From an uncultured Prevotellaceae bacterium (GTDB taxonomy: Bacteria; Bacteroidota; Bacteroidia; Bacteroidales; Bacteroidaceae): DNA of 64,000 nt. The notes beneath the pieces were generated by a model that was given only the letters and a program-made list of their open reading frames with translations, searched no databases and was not told the origin of the DNA. Of the stretch, positions 54,733-62,083 are shown piece after piece (position 1 is the stretch's first letter; every line of letters begins with the position of its first letter). A program made the position numbers and the translations under genes. Where the stretch lies: positions 1 to 64,000 of the forward strand of contig CAMJZV010000011.1 in the NCBI GenBank assembly GCA_946410305.1, read 5' to 3'.

Positions 54733-55923
54733 TCACTTTATCACAACCTTCTTTCCATTCACAATGTTGATGCCCTTCTGCGGAGCACTGAGGCGCTGGC
54801 CGTTCAGGTTGAAGATACCCTCCACCTGACTCTCACGGTTGTCTTCCACCGTGATGTTGTCGATGTACGTGGTGGTCTGTTCACCCTCACCGAAGTCCAT
54901 CACAAACTCGCGGGCCATAGCTATACTACCTGTGTAGGTGAAGTAAGCGCGGGTGGCATATACACACATTGGCTTATTGGGCTTATAGAGCATGTTCTCT
55001 CCACCGAGCAAGAGCGTATTACTGTTAGCTTCTACCTGCACCGGTGCAATCTGAGCCTGGAAACGGAGACCATTGTTCTCTGTCTCGTACATGTCGGCAG
55101 TCTCCTGATCTTCAGTTTCGTCGAGATCTCCCTGATTGTAAATGGCGATTGAGACATTCGTGAAGCTGGGGTTGTTGATGACCTCGCCAGTAGCGTTCCC
55201 CGGCTCGCCCCAACGGATGATGTAGGGCACACCGGCATCAATCTTACCTTCGTTCGAGTCAGAGAAGTTGATGGTCAGCCTCTCGTTGCCAGCGTCCCAG
55301 AAAGCCTCCTTGAAGCGGCGGATGTCGATGTCGGCACCTGCCAGACAGGTGGTAGCTAACTTCTCAGCATCGAGGCTGAACGGCAGGGTCAGCGTGTTCC
55401 AGTAGCCGTCCTTATAGAGCTTACGGCCCTTCAGATTGACAACGGTGTATTTACCGCTCATTTCTGAGCTATAAGCCAAGCCCGCATAGCTTGAGTACCA
55501 GCTGGCACAGTCAATCTCGCAGCCTACATAGACGGCACAGAACTCGATGTCGCCATAGATGTTGCTGAGGTCAACCTCATCGCCCGGTGCATAGACATCA
55601 CCGTTAGGACCGCCACAATGACCAGAGGTCTCTCCGAGCACATTACCATAGATGCTCAAGATCCACTTGTATTTGCTGTCGCCTTGGTCCAGAGAAGGCA
55701 GGGTGATCTTTGTATCGCTGCCAAAAGTGTAGTCTTCACTGTCCTTTGAGGGAGATATGCCGTAGGGGGCGTAGTAAGTGATAGTATATGTACCTCCAGG
55801 ATTGGCACTTTTAGGTGTACTTGTCTGCACCGGTCCCCAGTTGTCACCGCCGGAGCCCTGTGCCCATGCGCCCGTCACTGCCATGAGCAGGAGGGCGAGA
55901 ATTGAAGTGATTTTTTGTTTCAT
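54733..55923 (-). CDS. Secreted protein with C-terminal sorting-type tail
   Basis: The protein has 396 residues. Signal peptide to about residue 21 (GAWAQ). A beta-rich N-terminal region (TYTITYYAPYGISPS) is followed by a domain with GYWNTLTLPFSLDAEKLA, typical of Prevotella/Bacteroides adhesin-like proteins, and PYIIRWGEPGN. The last residues QVEGIFNLNGQRL...KGINIVNGKKVVIK form a type A-like C-terminal domain for type IX secretion, nearly identical to that of the protein at 10254-11858. Likely exported to the surface. Ligand unknown. Confidence 0.78.
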   Translation of the reverse strand: MKQKITSILALLLMAVTGAWAQGSGGDNWGPVQTSTPKSANPGGTYTITYYAPYGISPSKDSEDYTFGSDTKITLPSLDQGDSKYKWILSIYGNVLGETSGHCGGPNGDVYAPGDEVDLSNIYGDIEFCAVYVGCEIDCASWYSSYAGLAYSSEMSGKYTVVNLKGRKLYKDGYWNTLTLPFSLDAEKLATTCLAGADIDIRRFKEAFWDAGNERLTINFSDSNEGKIDAGVPYIIRWGEPGNATGEVINNPSFTNVSIAIYNQGDLDETEDQETADMYETENNGLRFQAQIAPVQVEANSNTLLLGGENMLYKPNKPMCVYATRAYFTYTGSIAMAREFVMDFGEGEQTTTYIDNITVEDNRESQVEGIFNLNGQRLSAPQKGINIVNGKKVVIK

Positions 55924-55956
55924 ACTTGTTTTGTTTTTTAATTGTTAAACTTATTA

Positions 55957-56049
55957 TTAATGATAAATACTATTGTATGCACACGAAGAAGCCCCCGTCG
56001 CTGTCGTCATCAGCAGCGCGAGCAGAAGTAATAATTTGTTTTTTCTCAT
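55957..56049 (-). CDS. 30-residue signal-peptide-like ORF
   Basis: MRKNKLLLLLALLMTTATGA then SSCAYNSIYH. It looks like a signal peptide with a lipobox-like SSC and almost no mature part, so it may be a remnant of a lost lipoprotein gene or a small lipopeptide. It lies upstream of the secreted protein gene on the same strand. Confidence 0.4.
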   Translation of the reverse strand: MRKNKLLLLLALLMTTATGASSCAYNSIYH

Positions 56050-56105
56050 AATTTTAAGTTTTAAAAATGTTATTAATTAGGTTTGAAAATATATTTGTAA
56101 TTGCC

Positions 56106-56261
56106 TTATTTGTAATGGAACGGCCAGCCGCAGTGCTGGCAGCGGTAGAACTCGCCCTCCTCGTCGATGGCGTCCTGTATCAAGTTAAAGGTGGTTCGCT
56201 GTCCGCATTTGGGGCAGACCACCGTGTTACGTTTTCGTTTTTCTTCAGATTCGTTTTTCAT
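56106..56261 (-). CDS. Small zinc-ribbon protein
   Basis: From ATG 56261 the protein has 51 residues. Two CxxC pairs, VVCPKCGQ and YRCQHCGW, form a zinc ribbon. The basic N-terminus (KRKRN) could touch nucleic acid. The promoter (56303-56333) places the transcription start near 56296, so the in-frame ATG at 56300 is excluded. Role unknown. Confidence 0.72.
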   Translation of the reverse strand: MKNESEEKRKRNTVVCPKCGQRTTFNLIQDAIDEEGEFYRCQHCGWPFHYK

Positions 56262-56302
56262 TTTGCACACTTTCTTATAGTCTTGTGTTGAAAAAGACAA
56301 GA

Positions 56303-56333
56303 CAAATGTACAAAATTCTTTTCATTTCTGCAA
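56303..56333 (-). promoter_or_regulatory. Promoter of the zinc-ribbon gene
   Basis: The minus strand has TTG (56331-56333), a 20-bp spacer and TACATTTG (56303-56310). Confidence 0.65.
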
Positions 56334-56355
56334 GAGCGAAACGCCCTCAGGTGCA

Positions 56356-56415
56356 TTTTTTGTAAATTCTGCCACATTTTTGTAAATTCTGCCACATTTT
56401 TGTAAATTCTGCCAC
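56356..56415. repeat. Three tandem 20-bp repeats
   Basis: The unit ATTTTTGTAAATTCTGCCAC occurs three times in a row; the first copy differs in one base. Located between the zinc-ribbon promoter and the KilA-N terminator. Confidence 0.9.
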
Positions 56416-56449
56416 TCCCCCGCTCCCCTGTACTTTTCGTCCCCTCATC

Positions 56450-56480
56450 AAAAATCCCCCATTTCATCGAGAAATGGGGG
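56450..56480 (-). terminator. Terminator of the KilA-N fragment
   Basis: CCCCCATTTC and GAAATGGGGG form a 10-bp stem with a 5-base loop, followed on the minus strand by ATTTTTG. Confidence 0.75.
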
Positions 56481-56494
56481 TGCTCCGTTCTGAA

Positions 56495-56519
56495 GGATCG
56501 CGGGACAGTCCCCTGATCC
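56495..56519. repeat. REP-like palindrome B
   Basis: Identical to palindrome A at 54458-54482 (core GCGGGACAGTCCCC). Confidence 0.8.
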
Positions 56520-56545
56520 ACTCATCTCCATTACAAGAAATAGAT

Positions 56546-57253
56546 TTACTTCAATAGTTTTCTTCCTTCATTATCCTCCAACACCTGCATCTGTTGAATA
56601 GCAATCTGATTGAGCTTGACGAGTCGTTCACCCTGAGGCATACCATCATTGATAAACACGGCGTTGATATTCTCCATATTTGAGAGGCAGATAAGCTCGT
56701 TAATGGTGGCATAGTCGCGAATATTGCCTTTGAGGTCAGGATTGGCCTCTCGCCATTGTTTTGCTGTCATGCCAAACATCGCAACATTAAGTACATCGGC
56801 TTCCTCAGCATACTTCATGGCAGCTTGCTCGCGAGTTACTTCTGCAGGAATAAGGTTACTCTTGATAGCATCGGTATGAATACGGTAATTGATTTTGGAG
56901 AGCTCGCGCTTGGCCGACCATGCAAGTTGCTTCTGTTCATCAGCTTTAAGACGCTGGAACTCTTCAATGAGATAGAGCTTGAAGGGTACACTGATAGCAG
57001 TACCAAACTCGAAGGCAATATCCTTGAAGGCATATGTGCCACCATATCGTCCTTTCTTAACAATGATGCCAATGGCATTAGTTTTCTCAATCCACTCGCT
57101 CACACTCATGACGAAACTCGGCAAGCCTGCCTGCATTCTAAAGTGGTCAAATTCGACCACTTTGAAATTCGGGTTGTGAATCATCTCCCAAGTTCCAAGA
57201 AATACTATCGTGTATCTGGTACGTGCACAGGGGGACAGTCCCTCTGTGCACAT
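56546..57253 (-). pseudogene. KilA-N domain protein, 5'-truncated
   Basis: The open frame gives 235 residues. From about residue 12 it matches KilA-N domain proteins (TIVFLGTWEMIHNPNFKVVE, EWIEKTNAIGI, GRYGGTYAFKDIAFEFGTAI, FKLYLIEEFQRLK), but the usual first 40-60 residues with YISLTDIAK are missing. The first ten codons (MCTEGLSPCA) are encoded by a GGGACAGTCCC palindrome at 57223-57251, so the natural start was apparently lost by that insertion or by recombination. No promoter of consensus type directly precedes it, except inside the palindromic element at 57381-57418. KilA-N proteins bind DNA in phages and mobile elements. Confidence 0.75.
57223..57251. repeat. REP-like palindrome C at the KilA-N break
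   Basis: GTGCACAG...CTGTGCAC arms around the core GGGGACAGTCCC. It supplies the ATG and first codons of the truncated frame. Confidence 0.8.
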
Positions 57254-57277
57254 AAGACAAAGTCACCATTTATGACC

Positions 57278-57312
57278 AGTTGAATGTTGACAACTTGATT
57301 GTTGACTGTTGA
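57278..57312. repeat. Heptad array, left side of the 178-bp element
   Basis: Units AGTTGAA, TGTTGAC, AACTTGA, TTGTTGA, CTGTTGA. The matching words TCAACAG, TCAACAA, TCAACAT are at 57455-57475. Confidence 0.8.
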
Positions 57313-57472
57313 CGTTTTCCTAAAAATTTAGTGGAAAACGAGAAGAAAGGAGGGAATTATAAATTATAATAATTATTATTCAAAGGTAATATAATATTAT
57401 AATATTATATTACCTTTGGTATAAGCGTCTGCGCAATTAAAAATCACCAAAACGTCAACAGTCAACAATCAA
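57295..57472. mobile_element. 178-bp element with 24-bp inverted repeats and a 38-bp palindrome
   Basis: Arms 57295-57318 and 57449-57472 are perfect 24-base inverted copies built of 7-bp words (TTGTTGA, CTGTTGA). Inside, 57381-57418 is a perfect 38-bp palindrome whose two ends are -7 boxes TACCTTTG facing outward (57411-57418 plus, 57381-57388 minus). No gene is inside. Either a MITE-like element or an invertible control segment. Confidence 0.65.
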
Positions 57473-57490
57473 CATGTCAAGTTTGCTGCC

Positions 57491-58786
57491 CTACTCCGCC
57501 TCTGGAATATCGCTCCAACGGGTGGTATAACAAGGACTGCGGAAGTCATGCTTGATGCTGTCCCTAAAGACATCGGCTTTACCTTTACCCTCGGGCTTGG
57601 TGTATTGCTGGGAGCCAAGGACAAGGGTTTCGGAACCATACTCACGATTGACCTTATCCAGCACTTCGTCGAGTCGTTTCAGTTTCTCGTGGCGCTCTGC
57701 GTCGTAGTCGATGAAGTTGGTTTGGATGCCCGTGTCGGGACTGATGCCCATGGCGATGACGCCAGCACGCTTGTAGTGGTAGCCCTGACGGAAGATGCGT
57801 TCCATGCAGCGCGTGGCGGTCTGCACAATCTGTTGGGTGGAATTGGTGGGGGTGAGCAGTCGTTCCTCGCCCATATTCCAATACTGTGGGAGGTCTTCAC
57901 GGAAGCGGTTGGTATCGATGAAGACGCAGACGGTCTGGGCTACGGACTGCTGCTTGCGGAGCTTCTCGGCACAGCGGGCGGCGAAGTTGGAGATGCTGGT
58001 GCGCAGGGCTGTCAGGTCAGTCACCATGCCAGGGAACGAGCGTGAGGTGCAGATGCTTTTCTTTTTCGACATGTCTTCCATAGGGATGCAGTCGATGTCG
58101 TTCAGCTCTTTCCATGTGCGGATGGCCACGACATTGTTCAGCATGGCACGAACCCATGATTCGGGATGGCTGGCGAAGTCGAGGGCTGTCTTGACACCTA
58201 ACGACTGGAGACGGGCGGCATAGCGGCGGCCAATGCCCCACACCTCTTCGATGTCGTACTGCTCCAAAGCCTTCTGTCGACGCTCGTCAGTGTCGATATA
58301 GCAGCAGTGTTTGAAACCCGGGTAGTGTTTGGCGTAGTGGCTGGCCATCTTCGCCAATGTCTTCGTGTGGGCTATGCCGATGCTGACGGGCATGCGGGTT
58401 GCTTTCCAGATGAAGGCTGAAAGGTCTTCGCCCCACCGCTTCAGGTCGAGGTGCTCCATACCCGACAGGTCGCAGAAGCCTTCGTCGATGCTATAGCGAT
58501 AGAACGTTGGCGACGCCTTGCGGACCAGCGACATGACACGGTCGGTGATATCACCATACAGTTCGTAGTTGGAAGAGAAAACGGTTATCTCACCATTGGG
58601 AAAACGCTCTTTTAGCTGATAAAATGGCAGGCCCGCCTTGATGCCCAGTGCTTTGGCCTCGTTGCTGCGTGCCACCACGCATCCATCATTATTCGACAGC
58701 ACGACAACAGGCTTCCCGTTCAGGTCAGGACGGAAAACACGCTCGCAAGAGACGTAGCAGTTATCGCAGTCGACGATGGCGTACAT
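57491..58786 (-). CDS. umuC: Y-family DNA polymerase, UmuC type
   Basis: The protein has 431 residues. The palm motif at the start, [11 protein letters not shown], gives catalytic Asp6 and Asp8; [12 protein letters not shown] (about 105-116) carries the remaining acidic residues. A helix-hairpin-helix ([24 protein letters not shown]) and the little-finger region follow, with a UmuC-type C-terminal tail. It performs translesion synthesis with UmuD'. It starts 4 bases after umuD ends. Confidence 0.95.
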   Translation of the reverse strand: MYAIVDCDNCYVSCERVFRPDLNGKPVVVLSNNDGCVVARSNEAKALGIKAGLPFYQLKERFPNGEITVFSSNYELYGDITDRVMSLVRKASPTFYRYSIDEGFCDLSGMEHLDLKRWGEDLSAFIWKATRMPVSIGIAHTKTLAKMASHYAKHYPGFKHCCYIDTDERRQKALEQYDIEEVWGIGRRYAARLQSLGVKTALDFASHPESWVRAMLNNVVAIRTWKELNDIDCIPMEDMSKKKSICTSRSFPGMVTDLTALRTSISNFAARCAEKLRKQQSVAQTVCVFIDTNRFREDLPQYWNMGEERLLTPTNSTQQIVQTATRCMERIFRQGYHYKRAGVIAMGISPDTGIQTNFIDYDAERHEKLKRLDEVLDKVNREYGSETLVLGSQQYTKPEGKGKADVFRDSIKHDFRSPCYTTRWSDIPEAE

Positions 58787-58790
58787 GGGG

Positions 58791-59249
58791 TTAGTATTTG
58801 CGGGTATCTCTGTGAACGGATGTCACCTTGCCTTGTAGGATGAACTGGTCGCTGGCATCGATGATGATGGGCTTGTAGGCGGGGTTGGCGGGCAACAAGC
58901 GCAGGAATCCCTGCTCTTTGGTCGACGTGTCGAGGGTCTTCACCGTCAGGCCACCATTGACGAAGGCCACCACGATGTTACCGTCGGCAATCTCCTCCTG
59001 CCGATCAGCCAGACAGATGTCGCCGTCGAGGATGCCCAGGCCAGTCATCGACTCACCCTTGACACGCACAAAGTACGACGCCTCGGGATGGTGCACGAAC
59101 TTCTCGTTCATGTCAAGACTCTCGTGCTGGTAGTCGGCAGCAGGCGACGGAAAGCCCGCAGCGACCTGTTCAAAATAGGGCAACTTCAAGCGCTTGGCAT
59201 CTTCCAGCGTGATATAGTCAGCACCATCAATCAGTTTCTTTTCGTCCAT
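58791..59249 (-). CDS. umuD: UmuD-like S24 peptidase
   Basis: From ATG 59249 the protein has 152 residues. The self-cleavage site is Ala31-Gly32 in VAAGFPSP; Ser67 in KGESMTG and Lys104 in GGLTVKTL form the catalytic dyad. Cleavage would activate it as partner of UmuC, encoded directly downstream. The in-frame ATG at 59279 lies before the -7 box and is excluded. Confidence 0.94.
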   Translation of the reverse strand: MDEKKLIDGADYITLEDAKRLKLPYFEQVAAGFPSPAADYQHESLDMNEKFVHHPEASYFVRVKGESMTGLGILDGDICLADRQEEIADGNIVVAFVNGGLTVKTLDTSTKEQGFLRLLPANPAYKPIIIDASDQFILQGKVTSVHRDTRKY

Positions 59250-59267
59250 AAGATTACCGTTTAGACT

Positions 59268-59299
59268 GCAAATATACAAACTTTTGAATTATTTGCAAA
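59268..59299 (-). promoter_or_regulatory. Promoter and dyad of umuDC
   Basis: The minus strand has TTTG (59296-59299), a 19-bp spacer and TATATTTG (59269-59276). The boxes lie within a GCAAAT-N17-ATTTGC dyad (59268-59296) with an inner CAAACTTTTG. No classical LexA box was seen; the dyad is a candidate damage-response operator. Confidence 0.7.
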
Positions 59300-59348
59300 A
59301 TTAGGGCGAAAAATACCCCTCAAAAAACAGCGGTTTTTGGGCGGAAAA

Positions 59349-59380
59349 TTTGGTAAGCACCATTTTTATTATTAACTTTG
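59349..59380 (+). promoter_or_regulatory. Promoter of the HU-smalltalk operon
   Basis: TTTG (59349-59352), a 20-bp spacer and TAACTTTG (59373-59380), followed by CATTGTCAAA. Confidence 0.8.
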
Positions 59381-59387
59381 CATTGTC

Positions 59388-59512
59388 AAAGAAAAGGTAA
59401 GGCGGTCGTCGCGCGAGACAGGCTAAGCCAGCTCGGAGACAGCCTAATACGCGAGGAAATCAGCTGGAAAAAGGGCCCATATCAGTTGTATAAAATTTCG
59501 TAGAAGGCTAAA
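59388..59512 (+). promoter_or_regulatory. Structured 5' leader of the HU gene
   Basis: A two-part stem, TCGCG (59409-59413) with CGCGA (59450-59454) and AGGCT (59420-59424) with AGCCT (59441-59445), lies in the roughly 170-base untranslated leader. No known riboswitch is recognised. Confidence 0.45.
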
Positions 59513-59560
59513 ACAATAACCAATAACCAATAACCATTAACCAATAACCATTAACCAATT
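59513..59560. repeat. Heptad array directly before the HU start codon
   Basis: Seven units: ACAATAA, CCAATAA, CCAATAA, CCATTAA, CCAATAA, CCATTAA, CCAATTA; the last base of the final unit is the A of the ATG. It takes the place of a ribosome-binding region. Confidence 0.92.
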
Positions 59561-59998
59561 ATGAGTGTATTTTTCAGATTGCATCAAGACCAGAGTGTAG
59601 GAACTAAGCGCAGCGGAAAGTGGTATGCCCGTGCGGTACCCATGTCCACCATCAACACCCGTCAGCTGGCGGAGATCATGCAGCGCAACTGTACCGTGAA
59701 GAAGGCCGATATCCTGGCGGTGCTGGACGAGCTGGTGGAGACCATGCGCGACCAGATGCAGGACTCGAAGCGTGTGAAGCTGGACGGCTTCGGCTCGTTC
59801 AAGATCGGCCTGAATTCCAAGGGTGCCCGCACCGCCAAGTCGTTCACCGTCGCCGACCACATCGAGGGCATGCACGTGGTGTTCACCCCCGAGCGCACCC
59901 ACGACACCGCTGGCAACCGCGTGAAGCAGTTCCTGCAGGGAGTGAAGTGTGAGGAGTTGCCTGAGAATAAGGTCGAGAAGGAGGAATCGGGCGATTAA
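59561..59998 (+). CDS. HU-family DNA-binding protein
   Basis: The protein has 145 residues. An N-terminal extension (VFFRLHQDQSVGTKRSGKWYARAV) precedes an HU/IHF fold (about 30-130) with STINTRQLAEIMQRNCTVKKADILAVLDELVE and VKLDGFGSFKIGL. The acidic tail ELPENKVEKEESGD is typical of the Bacteroidetes HU-like family found with smalltalk proteins. DNA bending or binding is inferred. It is followed 64 bases later by a smalltalk gene. Confidence 0.92.
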   Translation: MSVFFRLHQDQSVGTKRSGKWYARAVPMSTINTRQLAEIMQRNCTVKKADILAVLDELVETMRDQMQDSKRVKLDGFGSFKIGLNSKGARTAKSFTVADHIEGMHVVFTPERTHDTAGNRVKQFLQGVKCEELPENKVEKEESGD

Positions 59999-60062
59999 TC
60001 GCCAGATTCTAGGGGCAGGGGGCAAGGAGCATGCCCCTGAATAATTGAAAATTATCAAAGCT

Positions 60063-60176
60063 ATGAAGAACAAGGAATTTTGGAAGACGGTGATTCAGAT
60101 CATCGTGACAGTGCTGACGGCACTGGGAACGTCGCTGGGAGTAGCCAGCTGCATGGGTCACGGCCCACTATATTAA
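60063..60176 (+). CDS. Smalltalk protein
   Basis: A 37-residue protein, MKNKEFWKTVIQIIVTVLTA then LGTSLGVASCMGHGPLY. It has one membrane-type helix (about 10-30) and matches the smalltalk family of Bacteroidetes micro-proteins that follow HU-like genes. Function unknown. It shares a transcript with the HU gene and ends at the terminator at 60189-60218. Confidence 0.88.
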   Translation: MKNKEFWKTVIQIIVTVLTALGTSLGVASCMGHGPLY

Positions 60177-60188
60177 TAATAAGGAAAG

Positions 60189-60218
60189 GAGCTCACAGGT
60201 AATGCTGTGGGCTCTTTT
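60189..60218 (+). terminator. Terminator of the HU-smalltalk operon
   Basis: GAGCTCACAG and CTGTGGGCTC form a 10-bp stem, loop GTAATG, followed by TTTT. Confidence 0.8.
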
Positions 60219-60219
60219 G

Positions 60220-60246
60220 GACTCACGGGGTCTGTCCCTCTGAGTC
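60220..60246. repeat. REP-like palindrome D
   Basis: GACTCA...TGAGTC arms around CGGGGTCTGTCCCTC; read on the minus strand the core is GGGACAGACCCC, related to palindromes A-C. Confidence 0.65.
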
Positions 60247-60319
60247 ATTTGTGCACGCACACAGAGATTTGACATTAATCAATAATTCGGCTATTTTTGG
60301 CCTAAATACGGGAATTTTC

Positions 60320-60350
60320 TTGTATTATTGTTCGATTCGTCGTAACTTTG
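60320..60350 (+). promoter_or_regulatory. Promoter of the 33-residue protein gene
   Basis: TTG (60320-60322), a 20-bp spacer and TAACTTTG (60343-60350), followed by CATTGTCAAA as at the HU promoter. A small hairpin GGAAAT/ATTTCC follows in the leader at 60363-60378. Confidence 0.7.
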
Positions 60351-60422
60351 CATTGTCAAACAGGAAATAGCGATTTCCAAATGACAGAAAAAGATTAGGA
60401 TAACAAACGATTAAGAAAGGAA

Positions 60423-60524
60423 ATGAAAATGAAAAAGTTATTGGAAAAATGGCTGAAGAGTGAAGCATACAAAGAGTATTGCATCAATATGGCAAGAATG
60501 TACAACTACAGAGCAGCCAACTAA
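60423..60524 (+). CDS. 33-residue basic protein, unknown
   Basis: MKMKKLLEKWLKSEAYKEYC then INMARMYNYRAAN. It is amphipathic, helical and basic. It has a promoter, a purine-rich AAAGGAA before the ATG, and a strong terminator right after, so a real short gene is likely. It may instead be a leader of a small RNA. No family known to me. Confidence 0.6.
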   Translation: MKMKKLLEKWLKSEAYKEYCINMARMYNYRAAN

Positions 60525-60527
60525 ATA

Positions 60528-60568
60528 ACGGACCGAATACCCTCAATATTCCGGTCCGTTTTTTTTTG
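60528..60568 (+). terminator. Terminator of the 33-residue protein gene
   Basis: CGGACCG (60529-60535) pairs with CGGTCCG (60552-60558), followed by nine T. Confidence 0.85.
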
Positions 60569-60572
60569 ATAA

Positions 60573-60640
60573 TTTTTCATCTTTAATTTTCATTTTTCAT
60601 CTTTCATCTTAATTTTTCATCTTTAATTTTTCATCTTTCA
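60573..60640. repeat. Heptad array upstream of nhaD
   Basis: About ten units built from TTTTTCA, TCTTTAA and TCTTTCA, with two 6-base slips. It lies between a terminator and the nhaD -7 box and uses the same words as the array at 45670-45739. Confidence 0.88.
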
Positions 60641-60651
60641 TCTTTTTGTAC

Positions 60652-60659
60652 TACCTTTG
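60652..60659 (+). promoter_or_regulatory. -7 box for nhaD
   Basis: TACCTTTG, 40 bases before the ATG. The -33 position lies in the heptad array. Confidence 0.55.
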
Positions 60660-60699
60660 CACCCAGAATGAGTAAATATACTATTTAAAACAACAAAAG

Positions 60700-62031
60700 A
60701 TGTCTATACTAACAATTTGTATTGTCGCGGCTTTCGTGACTGGCTATCTGTGTATTGCGTTGGAAAGTCTGACAAAAGTCAATAAGGCAGCCATTGCCTT
60801 GCTGATGTGTGTGGTCTGCTGGACGCTGCTGATGGTAGACCCCTATAGTTACTATCCGATGATAGAGGGGAACGGTGTGATTCACCACATTGCCGAAGTC
60901 ATAGAGCACCATCTGGGCGATGCCGGTGGTACGTTGTTCTTCCTGATGGGCGCCATGACGATTGTGGAGATTGTCGACACCAACGGGGGCTTCAACTTCG
61001 TACGCGACACGATGAAGACGCGCTCCAAGCGCAAACTGCTGTGGCGCGTGGCATTCATGACGTTCTTCCTGTCCGCTATTTTGGACAACCTGACCACGTC
61101 CATCGTCATGATTATGGTACTGCGCAAGCTGGTGCAGAACCGCGAGGACCGTCTCATCTACGCTGCCATGGTCATCATCTCGGCCAACAGCGGCGGTGCC
61201 TTCTCGCCCATTGGCGACGTCACCACCATCATGCTGTGGATCAAGGGCGTCATCACCACCCAGGGCGTGCTCAGCGAGATTTTCCTCCCCTCGCTCATCT
61301 CGATGGTCATCCCTGCCGTCATCCTCAGCCTGCAGCTCGAGGGCAAGTTCGACAAGGCGCAAAACCTCCCTGTCGCTGACATCAGTCAGTTTACCAAGGT
61401 ACAGCGCAACATCATCTTCTGGCTGGGTGTCGGCGGCCTCATCTTTGTACCCATCTTCAAGACCATCACCCACCTGCCCCCGTTCATGGGCATCCTGCTG
61501 ATACTCGGCCTGCTGTGGACCACCACAGAGATTTTCCAATACAACACCTCTGAGGACGACACGATGGCCAAGCGCGTCAGCGACATCCTGTCACGCATCG
61601 ACCTGTCGACCATCATGTTCTTCCTCGGCATCCTCATGGCGGTAGCCGTACTCCAGGAGGTTGGCGTACTCACCATGCTCGGCCAGGGACTCAATGAGGC
61701 CTTTGCAGGCAACTACTACGTCATCAACGGCATCATCGGCCTTCTGTCGTCCATCGTCGACAACGTACCGCTGGTAGCCGGCTGCATGGGCATGTATCCC
61801 GTTGCTGCTGAGGGCGCGATGGCTGTCGACGGCATCTTCTGGCAGCTGCTGGCCTACTGTGCTGGTGTAGGTGGTTCGATGCTGATTATCGGTTCTGCTG
61901 CTGGCGTCGTCGTTATGGGTCTGGAGAAGATTACCTTTGGCTGGTACATGAAGAAAATCACGTGGATTGTCTTCGTGGGCTACATGGCAGGTATCCTGAC
62001 CTACTGGGTTGAGAAGGCGCTGTTCTTCTAA
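60700..62031 (+). CDS. nhaD: NhaD-type Na+/H+ antiporter
   Basis: The protein has 443 residues with about 11-12 membrane segments. FLMGAMTIVEIVDTNGGF, FFLSAILDNLTTSIVM and VIISANSGGAFSPIGDVTTIMLW are NhaD motifs of the ion transporter superfamily, with matching repeat SSIVDNVPLVAGCMGMYP in the second half. It exports Na+ (or Li+) at the inner membrane. Monocistronic, ending at the terminator at 62051-62081. Confidence 0.94.
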   Translation: MSILTICIVAAFVTGYLCIALESLTKVNKAAIALLMCVVCWTLLMVDPYSYYPMIEGNGVIHHIAEVIEHHLGDAGGTLFFLMGAMTIVEIVDTNGGFNFVRDTMKTRSKRKLLWRVAFMTFFLSAILDNLTTSIVMIMVLRKLVQNREDRLIYAAMVIISANSGGAFSPIGDVTTIMLWIKGVITTQGVLSEIFLPSLISMVIPAVILSLQLEGKFDKAQNLPVADISQFTKVQRNIIFWLGVGGLIFVPIFKTITHLPPFMGILLILGLLWTTTEIFQYNTSEDDTMAKRVSDILSRIDLSTIMFFLGILMAVAVLQEVGVLTMLGQGLNEAFAGNYYVINGIIGLLSSIVDNVPLVAGCMGMYPVAAEGAMAVDGIFWQLLAYCAGVGGSMLIIGSAAGVVVMGLEKITFGWYMKKITWIVFVGYMAGILTYWVEKALFF

Positions 62032-62050
62032 TCTAGAGGTGAGAGAAATA

Positions 62051-62081
62051 GAAAAGGGCGCTGCAATCAGCGTCCTTTTTC
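62051..62081. terminator. Bidirectional terminator
   Basis: The stem AAAAGGGCGCTG/CAGCGTCCTTTT with a 4-base loop lies between the convergent nhaD and dehydrogenase genes. Confidence 0.85.
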
Positions 62082-62083
62082 TG

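Noticed and set aside
54584..54829. Plus-strand frame of 81 codons
   Set aside because: It is antisense to the 47-residue gene and the end of the secreted protein gene, with no recognisable features.
57295..57472. Retron or small-RNA gene
   Set aside because: No reverse transcriptase nearby; the palindrome is perfectly symmetrical AT-rich DNA rather than an msr/msd-type fold.
49345..60524. Intact prophage
   Set aside because: P5-like, KilA-N and S24 genes are phage-like, but no capsid, terminase, portal, tail or integrase genes are seen.
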